From the NCBI GenBank assembly GCA_964467615.1, contig CAYXRK010000104.1, positions 1 to 16,471 on the forward strand: DNA of 16,471 bases. Reading direction: 5' to 3'. The translations under genes were made by a program, and so were the position numbers. The stretch comes from CAYXRK01 sp964467615 (GTDB lineage Bacteria > Hydrogenedentota > Hydrogenedentia > Hydrogenedentales > GCA-2746185). Below, one piece after another: positions 6,071 through 12,849 of this stretch (position 1 is its first letter; each line of letters starts with the position of its first letter). The notes under the pieces are model-generated. The model had not been told where the DNA came from. It saw nothing but the letters and a program-made list of their open reading frames with translations, and did no database searches.

Positions 6071-6970
6071 TTAGACCCGCGCGCCCTCGGCGGCCTCTGC
6101 GTGTTCGCCGACAAGTTCGACGAACTTCGGTATCAACTGCTGTGGAAGATCGTGTCCCATGCCGGGAATGATCTCGATCCGCGCGCCCGCGATTTTCTTC
6201 GCCGTGTCGATTCCCCCGGCGAGCGGCACGAGCGGGTCCGCGTCGCCGTGGATGACGAGCGTGGGCGCTGTAACGTGCCGCAGCATCGGGCTGCGATCTC
6301 CCGTCGCGAGGATTGCCGCAGTCTGCCGCGCGACTCCCGCAGGGTGGTAACTGCGTTCGACCATTCGCGTCATCATCTCGCGCATCAATGCTTCGTCGCG
6401 CTCGAACCCGGGGCTGCCGATGGCCTGAAACATCGCGACGTAGTAGTCGATGACGTCGCCTCTGCTCCCGCGTTTTGGCCGCGAGAAGAACACCTTCTTT
6501 ACAATACCGAGACTGGGCATTGATACCCGTGGTTCGCCCGTCGTGGACATGATCGAAGTCAGGCTCGAGGTGCGCTCGGGATGCACCGCCGCGACGACCT
6601 GCGCGATCATTCCGCCCATCGACGCGCCGACGATGTGCGCCGCCTCGATTTCGAGCGCGTCGAGCAGCCCAACGGTGTCGCGCGCCATGTCGTGAAGCGT
6701 GTACGGCGCTTTGACGGCGAAGCCCAGCCGGCTGCTGAACATGTTTAACGCGAGGTTCGGGGCCGGGGCGTCGATCTTTTCCGACAGGCCGATGTCGCGG
6801 TTGTCGAATCGGATCACCCGGAACCCGCGATCCACCAGCCCATGCACCAACTCCAGCGGCCACAGGACGAGCTGCGCGCCGAGGCCCATAATCAGCACGA
6901 TGGGCGGTGCGTTCCTCGGGCCGAACGATTCGTATTCGATCTTCAGGCCGTTAGCCGTAACTTGAGGCAC
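6071..6970 (-). CDS. Alpha/beta-fold hydrolase
   Basis: A 299-residue cytoplasmic alpha/beta hydrolase without signal peptide. The oxyanion region is IVLIMGLGAQ (24-33), followed by FRVIRFDNRDIGLSEK (50-65), a stretch typical of the RdmC/methyl-esterase-like group. The catalytic triad is visible: S117 in GASMGG, D245 in HGDADPLVP and H273 in GMGHDLP. It starts with GTG at 6970, preceded on the minus strand by AGGA with a seven-base spacer. It lies 20 bases after the metallo-beta-lactamase-fold gene on the same strand, so the two form an operon, perhaps opening related esters or lactones. The specific substrate is unknown. Confidence 0.9.
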   Translation of the reverse strand: MPQVTANGLKIEYESFGPRNAPPIVLIMGLGAQLVLWPLELVHGLVDRGFRVIRFDNRDIGLSEKIDAPAPNLALNMFSSRLGFAVKAPYTLHDMARDTVGLLDALEIEAAHIVGASMGGMIAQVVAAVHPERTSSLTSIMSTTGEPRVSMPSLGIVKKVFFSRPKRGSRGDVIDYYVAMFQAIGSPGFERDEALMREMMTRMVERSYHPAGVARQTAAILATGDRSPMLRHVTAPTLVIHGDADPLVPLAGGIDTAKKIAGARIEIIPGMGHDLPQQLIPKFVELVGEHAEAAEGARV

Positions 6971-6990
6971 GATTTGTTCCTATCGCGCGG

Positions 6991-8004
6991 CTACTGCCGC
7001 TGGTAGCGCAGCACTGGGTTGTACTGCTTCTCGACGTCCACGATATTGGTCACGACGAGCTGGCCTCGTTCGTACAAGTACTCCATGTGCGCGCCGGTCT
7101 CGAGCATGGCGAGCAATACGTGATAGTCCTGCCGCTCGCCGAACAATCCAAGCGATACCTCGGCGATCGTCCTGGGTTCGTCCAACAAATCCAGAGTTTT
7201 CTGTAGCCGCCCTTCGTGAAATCGAATCGTGTCGAGAATTCGTTCGGCCAGATCGTTGATTTCAAATTCGTGCCCGCCGAGGCCCATTCGCACCTCGCCG
7301 GCGATGGCTTGAATCTTGCGCAGCGATTCCATGTAGTGGCCGAGGCCGGTGTAGCGCGTAATCGCCTCGGGTGCCTGGTTCGGCGTGATGTGCGAGAGCA
7401 CGTGGTCCGCCGTGAACAGCAGGTCATCAAGTTGAAGACACACCTGTCCGGGACAATGACCCGGAACGTGGTACGCCACTAGGGGCCCTCCCTGGATAGG
7501 TCCCTCAGTAAACGTGAAGTCCACCCGGCGCGCCTTGAACTGGTCCTTCGACCATTTGTTCCGCTCGACAAGGTCGCGCACGCGCTCCTCGGAGAGGCCG
7601 GAGCGATCCAAAAACAAGTGCAGATTTTTCGCCGACACCAACAGCCGCTCGGTGAAGTTCCGCACGACGCTCGAATCGAGCTCGTGTATGCCGACCTCGG
7701 CGCCGGATTTCTCGGCGACGAAATTCACCCCGCCGAAATGGTCGATGTGGCCGTGCGTGAGGATGAGGCGGCCAACGTCCTTGAGCCGCACCGATTCGCC
7801 GAAGGAGTCGCCCAATTGATTGAACGTCTGCTCCAGGTTCTCATGGCTGATCGAGAAATTCGATCCCGAGTCCAGCAGCGTTACCGGGTCCGTCATCACC
7901 AACCAACAGTTGGTCACGTGGTTCGGGAAGGCTTCAACCGGCAATTTGTACACCGTTACGCCACCGCCGCTCACGTACTTACGCAGGGTCTTGTCGTTCT
8001 TCAT
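6991..8004 (-). CDS. Metallo-beta-lactamase-fold hydrolase
   Basis: A 337-residue MBL-fold protein, probably a dinuclear Zn hydrolase of the LACTB2/glyoxalase-II-like kind. The metal motif THGHIDH (83-89) gives H84, H86, D88 and H89. H183 in PGHCPGQ, D200 in TADH and H245 in GGHEF complete the usual ligand set. After about residue 255 a helical C-terminal region (RTIAEVSLGLFG, then AMLETGAHMEYLYERGQL) resembles the winged-helix tail of LACTB2-like proteins. The ATG at 8004 is chosen for the GGAG six bases upstream; the frame stays open further upstream but gives unlikely basic sequence. First gene of an operon with the alpha/beta hydrolase. It diverges from the coiled-coil gene across a 162-base spacer. 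Confidence 0.9.
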   Translation of the reverse strand: MKNDKTLRKYVSGGGVTVYKLPVEAFPNHVTNCWLVMTDPVTLLDSGSNFSISHENLEQTFNQLGDSFGESVRLKDVGRLILTHGHIDHFGGVNFVAEKSGAEVGIHELDSSVVRNFTERLLVSAKNLHLFLDRSGLSEERVRDLVERNKWSKDQFKARRVDFTFTEGPIQGGPLVAYHVPGHCPGQVCLQLDDLLFTADHVLSHITPNQAPEAITRYTGLGHYMESLRKIQAIAGEVRMGLGGHEFEINDLAERILDTIRFHEGRLQKTLDLLDEPRTIAEVSLGLFGERQDYHVLLAMLETGAHMEYLYERGQLVVTNIVDVEKQYNPVLRYQRQ

Positions 8005-8090
8005 CGAAAACTCCGGAAGGGAAAACAAACGCGCAGGCGCGCCCACACGGATCGGCCCACGGATCGTGAATAGGATGGCGCGCCGTGTGT

Positions 8091-8098
8091 AGTATAAT
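8091..8098. promoter_or_regulatory. Overlapping -10 hexamers in a divergent spacer
   Basis: The eight bases AGTATAAT hold TATAAT on the plus strand (8093-8098) and TATACT on the minus strand (8096-8091). They lie between divergent genes starting at 8004 (-) and 8167 (+). No good -35 is visible at the usual distance on either strand, so this is a candidate shared core only. Confidence 0.4.
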
Positions 8099-8151
8099 CG
8101 GCTTCGCGTCCGAATCGCGCGGATCCGAAATCTTGGATGACGCCGTACGGC

Positions 8152-8158
8152 AGGAGGT
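8152..8158 (+). promoter_or_regulatory. Ribosome binding site of the coiled-coil protein
   Basis: AGGAGGT, a near-perfect Shine-Dalgarno, eight bases before the ATG at 8167. It decides against the in-frame ATG at 8137. Confidence 0.75.
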
Positions 8159-8166
8159 ATGTGCAA

Positions 8167-9147
8167 ATGGGTAACGCGCCGAGAGTCATCGCCGCGCTCG
8201 TTGTGGCCTTTTTGGTTGCAGTGGGCGCAGCATTTTTGTTCATGCGCAGCGACGGCGGCCCAGCAACTGATCCGCAAACGAAGGCAGCTGAGGAGTCCGC
8301 GCGGTCCCAGGCACGTGAGATCGCGGACCTCAAGTCCAGGCTCGAGCAGGCGGAATCCGAAAAGTCAACGCTCGAAGCGGACCTGACCCAGGCCAGCGCG
8401 AAGGCCGAGGACTTCGAGAAGAAGGTGGAATCTCTCGAGACCGCAGCAGCAACACCTTCGGAGGCGGCGCTGGACGAGCCCGCGCCGGCCGCGGCTGAGG
8501 ACGAGGAGGAAGACTACGATACGTTTGCCCAGAGCATTCGCGAGAACGGCATGGCGAAAACGCAGGTCAAGGCGCTATCGCAACTCGCCTTCGGCGATTT
8601 TTTCACGGAGGCCGGCTTGGATCCAGAGACGGTCCGCCAAGTCCAGGAGCTTATCGAGGCGAGCCTGCTTGAGCATACGGCGCTCGGCCAATACGCCATG
8701 AAACTCGGAAACATGACCGCCCGCGAGGCCAAGGCCTGGTCCGATAGGGAGGACGCGGCGCTCGCATCGGAACTCTCGCAACTGTTGACGCCAGAACAGA
8801 TCAAGAATTGGGAGGAGTACAACGCAAACTTTGAGGAACGCATGTTCGAGGGCTCGTTCGATTCCCAATTGAATAGCTTCGCGCGCGGGCTTTCCCCCGA
8901 GGCGCACGACCTTGCACTGCGTTCCACCGTCGATCACTTCGTCGCGGAAACGGACGCCTTCGAAAACTCGGACCAGCCGTACACGCTCGCCGCGCAACTC
9001 GACTTGCAGCGCCGCGCCATGAACTCCGCCCGTGAACAACTACGCGCCGATTTGACCCCGGAAGAGTACAACCTCGTCGACAACTGGCTGCGCCTCGGCG
9101 AGACCCAGTTGGACGCCGTCCAAGACTCGGCGAATAACGACCAATAG
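8167..9147 (+). CDS. Membrane-anchored coiled-coil protein of unknown function
   Basis: I do not recognise this 326-residue protein. A single hydrophobic helix spans about 7-26 (VIAALVVAFLVAVGAAFLFM), so it is either anchored with its body outside the cytoplasm or cleaved. Residues 40-93 form a charged heptad-like coiled coil (EIADLKSRLEQAESEKSTLE). An Ala/Pro/Glu-rich acidic linker follows (94-117). The rest is helical and acidic, with L[ST]PE turns at 207-210 (LTPEQ), 242-245 (LSPEA) and 296-299 (LTPEE). Such LTPEQ turns are seen in Spy/CpxP-like periplasmic proteins, but the similarity is only in motif style. The strong Shine-Dalgarno at 8152 sets the start. It reads in the same direction as the next gene, which has its own promoter-like sequence. 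Confidence 0.8.
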   Translation: MGNAPRVIAALVVAFLVAVGAAFLFMRSDGGPATDPQTKAAEESARSQAREIADLKSRLEQAESEKSTLEADLTQASAKAEDFEKKVESLETAAATPSEAALDEPAPAAAEDEEEDYDTFAQSIRENGMAKTQVKALSQLAFGDFFTEAGLDPETVRQVQELIEASLLEHTALGQYAMKLGNMTAREAKAWSDREDAALASELSQLLTPEQIKNWEEYNANFEERMFEGSFDSQLNSFARGLSPEAHDLALRSTVDHFVAETDAFENSDQPYTLAAQLDLQRRAMNSAREQLRADLTPEEYNLVDNWLRLGETQLDAVQDSANNDQ

Positions 9148-9230
9148 CTCGCGCAGTGGAGCGGGGGGCGGTGAATCGATTCCGCGCCGGGCTTCTTATC
9201 GGCGAGACAGATGGACTAGAAGCTGGGTTT

Positions 9231-9239
9231 TGGTATACT
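9231..9239 (+). promoter_or_regulatory. Candidate extended -10 promoter of the twin-arginine amidohydrolase
   Basis: TGGTATACT is an extended -10 (TGn followed by TATACT, 9234-9239). No clear -35 is visible, which is common for extended -10 promoters. The leader to the ATG at 9295 would be about 50 bases and ends in AGGAGG. Confidence 0.45.
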
Positions 9240-9278
9240 GCGCCGTTAGCGATTTTTTGGTGTTTGGGAACGGAGAAT

Positions 9279-9284
9279 AGGAGG
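9279..9284 (+). promoter_or_regulatory. Ribosome binding site supporting the long N-terminus of the amidohydrolase
   Basis: AGGAGG ten bases before the ATG at 9295. It supports translation from there instead of the internal ATG at 9463, just before the twin-arginine motif. Confidence 0.65.
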
Positions 9285-9294
9285 CGAAATCGCC

Positions 9295-10818
9295 ATGTGG
9301 ATTCCGAAATGGGAACGCGATCAGAAGAAGGGCGTTGATTCGCCCGTCCCAACGCAGGTCGTGTCGAACGAAGAGTTTATCCCGCGGCCGCAAAACGCGA
9401 CCCAGCGCAGTTGGGAAAAGCGCATCGGCGAACTCGCCGACGAAAAGTCCAAGCGCCTCGGCATGGATCGCCGCGCCTTCCTGCGCACCGGCATGGGCAT
9501 GGCCACCGCCTTCTATGCCGCAAATGAAGTGTTCGGGAAGAAGTATTGGCAGGTCGAAGCCGCCGAGACCGAAGACGCGGCCATGCTCGAAGAGAAGTGG
9601 CCCAAAGGCGAATATTTCGTCATCGACGTGCAAGCGCACTTCACGAACGGCATCGCGCTGAACTTCCGCAACATGGAGTTCGTGAAGAACATGGGCTTCC
9701 AACTCGAGAACGACGTCGACTCGTACTCGTTCCCGACCTTCGTCAAGGAAATGCTGTTCGACAGCGAGACGATGATGGTCTGCATCTCCGGCGTGCCGGG
9801 GAAAGAAATCAACCGCGGCGAAGACGGTCGCGTGCTCGAACGTCAAGAGCGCACGCCGGGATTCCAAATTCTGCCAAGCTGGCTGATGGCCGAACGCCGC
9901 AACCAGATCAACGAGATCGCCGGCTGCCAACGCGCATTGTGCCAAGGCAACTGCGCGCCGAACCATTATTGGAACAAGTCGACCAATGGCCCCGACTATG
10001 AGGCCCTCTTCGAGCAAATGGAGCGCGAAGTAAAGCTGTACGGCATCGATTCGTGGAAGTGGTACGGGCACACCGATCCGGGCCGCTCCGGCAACGGCTT
10101 CCGGTTGGACGACGAAGGCATGACCTACAAGTTCTACGAGAAGTCGCGCGAACTTGGAATGAAGCTCTTCAGCGTCCACAAGGGGTATTCGTCGCAATCG
10201 CGCACGCTCGGACACTTCGCACATCCCGGGGATCTCGAGAAGGCCGCGAAGGACAACCCGGACCTTACGTTCGTCGCGTATCACAGCGCGCTCAAGCACG
10301 ACGTTGCCGAACCGGAATTCCGGGCCGACGGCTTTTACGATCCCGACACGGGTGATTTCGCGTGGCATTCGGACTTGATCAACATCAAGAAAAAGAACCC
10401 TGATATCAACAATATCTATGTCGAAATCGGCTCGTCGTTCGGCTCGCTCGCTATCCAGCAGCCGGAAATGTGCATGCACCTCATCGGCAAGAACATCAAG
10501 CACTACGGCTCGGATCACGTCATCTGGGGTACGGACTGCCTGTGGTGGGGCTCGCCGTCATGGGTCATCGAGGCCATGAAACGCTTCCAGATTTCCGACG
10601 AGATGTGCGAGAAGTTCGGCTACGCCAAGGTGACGACGGAAGACAAGGCGAACATCTTCGGCCTGAACGCCGCCCGCCTCTACAACGTCGACGTCAAGGC
10701 CGCGCGCAATGCCATGCCCAAAGACACGCTGTCGAAAATCAAGCAGGCCTACCTCGACCAGGGTGGCACGCGCGACAACGTCGCCTACGGCTGGGTCCGC
10801 GACGACACACGCGTGTAG
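9295..10818 (+). CDS. Amidohydrolase-2 family protein with internal twin-arginine motif
   Basis: A 507-residue protein with a TIM-barrel amidohydrolase-2 domain (about 105-465). The start is supported by AGGAGG at 9279. A 57-residue hydrophilic stretch (MWIPKWERDQKKG...SNEEF) precedes a twin-arginine-like segment, DRRAFLRTGMGMATAFYAA (58-76), so export would depend on an unusually deep signal. Barrel residues visible are H115 (DVQAHF), H295 (SVHKG), H330 (AYHSA) and D414 (WGTDCLWWG), followed by the family's C-terminal IFGLNAARLYNVD (454-466). The first His of the usual HxH is Gln113, so metal binding may differ. A Cys pair (CQRALCQGNC, 211-220) and a WKWYGHTDPG segment mark a distinct subfamily. 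The reaction, hydrolysis or decarboxylation, cannot be told. A hairpin follows 26 bases after the stop. Confidence 0.88.
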   Translation: MWIPKWERDQKKGVDSPVPTQVVSNEEFIPRPQNATQRSWEKRIGELADEKSKRLGMDRRAFLRTGMGMATAFYAANEVFGKKYWQVEAAETEDAAMLEEKWPKGEYFVIDVQAHFTNGIALNFRNMEFVKNMGFQLENDVDSYSFPTFVKEMLFDSETMMVCISGVPGKEINRGEDGRVLERQERTPGFQILPSWLMAERRNQINEIAGCQRALCQGNCAPNHYWNKSTNGPDYEALFEQMEREVKLYGIDSWKWYGHTDPGRSGNGFRLDDEGMTYKFYEKSRELGMKLFSVHKGYSSQSRTLGHFAHPGDLEKAAKDNPDLTFVAYHSALKHDVAEPEFRADGFYDPDTGDFAWHSDLINIKKKNPDINNIYVEIGSSFGSLAIQQPEMCMHLIGKNIKHYGSDHVIWGTDCLWWGSPSWVIEAMKRFQISDEMCEKFGYAKVTTEDKANIFGLNAARLYNVDVKAARNAMPKDTLSKIKQAYLDQGGTRDNVAYGWVRDDTRV

Positions 10819-10843
10819 TTTACCAATCAACTAAAGAACGAAT

Positions 10844-10877
10844 TCGCCCCGGACCGGATCTCTCCAGTCCGGGGCGA
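10844..10877. terminator. Long GC hairpin after the amidohydrolase gene
   Basis: TCGCCCCGGAC (10844-10854) pairs perfectly with GTCCGGGGCGA (10867-10877). One C/A mismatch inward, GGA and TCC extend the stem around a TCTC loop. It lies 26 bases after the TAG at 10818. Only a short T-run (TCGTTT, 10881-10886) follows, so it is a plausible but not classical intrinsic terminator. The inner GGACCGGA/TCCAGTCC relates it to the TCCA-loop hairpins elsewhere. Confidence 0.6.
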
Positions 10878-10884
10878 GTGTCGT

Positions 10885-10898
10885 TTGGGCGCGCCCAA
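10885..10898. repeat. Perfect 14-bp palindrome
   Basis: TTGGGCGCGCCCAA is fully self-complementary. It sits between the terminator-like hairpin and the CTACTCG element, the same position that the 143-162 hairpin holds in the first convergent spacer. It could be a short second hairpin or a protein site. Confidence 0.5.
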
Positions 10899-10917
10899 GA
10901 CCCCACGGACCACTCGG

Positions 10918-10948
10918 CTACTCGTGCACGTCAGTCGTCATCGAGTAG
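10918..10948. repeat. CTACTCG...CATCGAGTAG hexamer-type element, second copy
   Basis: CTACTCG (10918-10924) and CGAGTAG (10942-10948) are exact inverted repeats around a 17-base CGT-rich centre. Core and orientation match the copy at 176-212. Like that copy it lies just beyond the stop of a minus-strand gene in a convergent spacer. Confidence 0.6.
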
Positions 10949-10999
10949 TTCGCGATGTCAACTCGCTTGAATGAGCCAACGAATTTCATACTCGCGACA

Positions 11000-11971
11000 C
11001 TACGGCGCGTCCATCGCGCAGCGAAATCCGGTATTCGTCAATCCCGAGTCCGGCGCCGATTTGTTCCGGTGCGAGACCCGGAAGCCGAGACAATAATTGT
11101 CCGCGCACAACCAGGATCCCCCGCGAAGCACGCGCTCGACGCCGGCCTCGGGCCCTTTTGGGTCCGCGCTCGGACTTTGGTCGTAGTAGTTGACGCCGTA
11201 CCAATCGGCGCACCATTCCCACACGTTGCCCGACATGTCGAAAAGCCCGTACCCGTTCGCCGGATACGAACCCACCGGCGCGAGCGCCGTGTAACCGTCG
11301 ACACCGGAGTCGTGCTCCGGGAAGATTCCACTCCACGTGTTCATCATCGCGTGGCCGCCGGGTTCGAAGTCGTTGCCCCAGGGGAATTCGCTGCCCGCGA
11401 GTCCGCCTCGCGCCGCGTACTCCCACTCCGCCTCGGTGGGAAGCCGCTTGCCGGCCCAGGCCGCGTAGGCCGTGGCGTCGTTCCAACTCACCTGGACGAC
11501 AGGGTAATTCTCCATACCCTCGATCGACGTACTTGTGCCGTCGGGATGACGCCAGTCCGCCGAGTCCTCCTTGCGCCACCACGGGGCCTCTGGCACGCGC
11601 ACCGCGTCCTCCGGCTCGAGGTCATACACGAGCGACCAGCCCCATTTCTCGGCCTCGGTAACGTACCCGGCCGCGTCGACGAACCGCGCGAATTCGGTGT
11701 TCGTCACTTCGCGCGCGTCGAGATAAAACGAACCGAGCCGGACCGCGTGAATCGGCGCTTCGTGCGGCATGCCCTTGTCGCTGCCCATGCGAAACTCCCC
11801 GCCCGGAATCAGCACCATGCCATCCGGCGCCATGAGAGGTTTTTGAGGAGGCGCGGCCTCCGGCGATGCACCGGCGGCGTTCGGAGTCGAAGCTGTTTTC
11901 GATCCGCATGCGGCAACCGCAAAAGCGATCGCCAAGCAAAGGAGTATGTTTTGTATAGTCAAAGTCTTCAT
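11000..11971 (-). CDS. Formylglycine-generating enzyme (FGE/SUMF1) family lipoprotein
   Basis: A 323-residue FGE-sulfatase-domain protein. FGE oxidises a Cys in sulfatases or related enzymes to formylglycine using O2 and copper. A lipoprotein signal is visible: hydrophobic 5-21 and the lipobox VAAC with Cys22, then a Ser/Ala/Pro linker to about 48. The domain starts with MVLIPGGEFRMGSD (52-65) and includes KRLPTEAEWEYAARGG (175-190) and GLFDMSGNVWEWCADW (242-257). Residues 281-321 (VLRGGSWLCADNYC, then PDSG and NTGFRCAMD) keep both catalytic cysteines, C289 and C294, with the spacing of true FGE; many FGE-domain proteins of other function lack them. Its ATG overlaps the upstream stop (11968-11971). 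No sulfatase is in the window. Bacterial FGEs are mostly cytosolic, so a lipid-anchored one is notable. Confidence 0.92.
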   Translation of the reverse strand: MKTLTIQNILLCLAIAFAVAACGSKTASTPNAAGASPEAAPPQKPLMAPDGMVLIPGGEFRMGSDKGMPHEAPIHAVRLGSFYLDAREVTNTEFARFVDAAGYVTEAEKWGWSLVYDLEPEDAVRVPEAPWWRKEDSADWRHPDGTSTSIEGMENYPVVQVSWNDATAYAAWAGKRLPTEAEWEYAARGGLAGSEFPWGNDFEPGGHAMMNTWSGIFPEHDSGVDGYTALAPVGSYPANGYGLFDMSGNVWEWCADWYGVNYYDQSPSADPKGPEAGVERVLRGGSWLCADNYCLGFRVSHRNKSAPDSGLTNTGFRCAMDAP

Positions 11972-12651
11972 TGTGTCCTGGATCGTCGCGGGACGAGCGA
12001 CACCGCGCCATTCGATATCGTCAACGAATCAAGCTTTTCCGTCACCGCGATCACGTCGGGATCTTCGACGAGCCGCTCGAGTTCACCCTGCGGCACGAGC
12101 GCGTCGAGTATCCATTTCGGCACGGCCTTTCCGTCCATCGTAAACGACTCGACAGCGATCTCCAACTTTCCTCCAACGAGCGTGAGACGAAGGGACGCAG
12201 TCCCGCTGAGGTACCGGTTGGCGAGCTTACTCAGTGGCGTATCAGCAAGGTCTCGCAACGGCAGGCTGACGTCCGCCTCGATGAGGCCGCCGTTCGGGCG
12301 CAGGTAGATCGAGCCAGTATCATCACCGTCGCGCAACTCCCGTTGAACGAGCGCGTTGAGATCGTCTTCCGAGAGCGTCAACTGCGGCGGCGATTCTCCC
12401 GCCTTCACAGCGTCAACGAAGTCGTCAACAGTCTTGTCCAATGCGTCCACTTCCTCCGCGGTCATTGGGGTTTCCGATAACGGGCGGGGCGCCGCATCCG
12501 TATAGCGCATCAGAATCCGCGGCGCCGCAACGCGCGTCACGATGCTCCAAGCTAGGAAAAGGACCGTCGCCAACGCCGCAACCACGAACGCTACAACGAG
12601 AACTCTCGAAGCCAAGGCCGATTCCCGTTCACGTTGGTCATGCAATCCCAT
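11968..12651 (-). CDS. Single-pass membrane protein of unknown function
   Basis: I do not recognise this 227-residue protein. A short charged N-terminus (MGLHDQRERESALASR) is followed by one transmembrane helix at about 17-38 (VLVVAFVVAALATVLFLAWSIV), with the remainder predicted outside. The body has LTLSEDDLNALVQRE and later alternating strands (GLIEADVSLPL, TASLRLTLVGGKLEIAVESF, DGKAVPKWILDAL), suggesting a beta-rich lipid- or ligand-binding fold. The stop TGA overlaps the ATG of the FGE gene, so the two are translationally coupled and may work at the same membrane. The ATG at 12651 was chosen because the frame upstream enters the spacer hairpins; the Shine-Dalgarno is weak. Confidence 0.8.
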   Translation of the reverse strand: MGLHDQRERESALASRVLVVAFVVAALATVLFLAWSIVTRVAAPRILMRYTDAAPRPLSETPMTAEEVDALDKTVDDFVDAVKAGESPPQLTLSEDDLNALVQRELRDGDDTGSIYLRPNGGLIEADVSLPLRDLADTPLSKLANRYLSGTASLRLTLVGGKLEIAVESFTMDGKAVPKWILDALVPQGELERLVEDPDVIAVTEKLDSLTISNGAVSLVPRRSRTQ

Positions 12652-12678
12652 GCCGAATTGTACCGCCGTCAACTGGAG

Positions 12679-12698
12679 ACCGGACTTTCCAGTCCGGT
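12679..12698. repeat. Hairpin with TTCC loop
   Basis: ACCGGACT (12679-12686) and AGTCCGGT (12691-12698) are exact inverted repeats around TTCC. It is the first of three hairpins within 90 bases. The apex ACTTTCCAGT matches the TCCA-loop type seen at 82-102 while the stem differs. Confidence 0.65.
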
Positions 12699-12703
12699 GA
12701 CCG

Positions 12704-12744
12704 GCAATGGACACTCACGCATGAGTGTCCGCCGGCTGCATTGC
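12704..12744. repeat. Nested inverted repeat between two TTCC-loop hairpins
   Basis: GGACACTC (12709-12716) and GAGTGTCC (12723-12730) form a perfect stem around ACGCAT. Outside it GCAATG (12704-12709) can pair with CATTGC (12739-12744), with GCCGGCTG left unpaired on one side. The palindromic centre and two-level pairing suggest a folded transcript or transposon-derived REP-like unit; no function is known. Confidence 0.55.
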
Positions 12745-12746
12745 GC

Positions 12747-12766
12747 GCCGGGCTGGAAAGCCCGGC
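12747..12766. repeat. Hairpin with TTCC loop on the complementary strand
   Basis: GCCGGGCT (12747-12754) and AGCCCGGC (12759-12766) are exact inverted repeats around GGAA. Read on the minus strand the apex is GGGCTTTCCAGCCC, the same type as at 12679-12698, so the two outer hairpins of this cluster face each other. Confidence 0.65.
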
Positions 12767-12786
12767 CCCCGTTAACACGCCCCCCC

Positions 12787-12799
12787 TTGCGATTCGCAA
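12787..12799. promoter_or_regulatory. 13-bp inverted repeat upstream of the GMC gene, candidate operator
   Basis: TTGCGA and TCGCAA flank one central T, giving near-perfect dyad symmetry 50 bases before the ATG at 12850. The size and place suit a repressor site, but no regulator gene is nearby. Confidence 0.35.
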
Positions 12800-12836
12800 C
12801 TTGAGGTAGTAACGTGGAGGCCTGCATCGGGATCCC

Positions 12837-12842
12837 AAGGAG
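12837..12842 (+). promoter_or_regulatory. Ribosome binding site of the GMC oxidoreductase
   Basis: AAGGAG seven bases before the ATG at 12850. It sets that start over the in-frame ATG at 12814. Confidence 0.65.
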
Positions 12843-12849
12843 TGCGTAC

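Noticed and set aside
6067..6071. Terminator between the convergent MaoC-like and alpha/beta hydrolase genes
   Set aside because: Only three bases separate the stop codons and no stem-loop is evident around them.
8005..8277. N-terminal extension of the MBL-fold frame to 8277
   Set aside because: It overlaps the divergent coiled-coil gene and its promoter region; the start at 8004 has its own Shine-Dalgarno.
9196..10518. 440-residue open frame on the minus strand
   Set aside because: It mirrors the amidohydrolase gene codon for codon; high GC content keeps the antisense frame open. No domain is visible.
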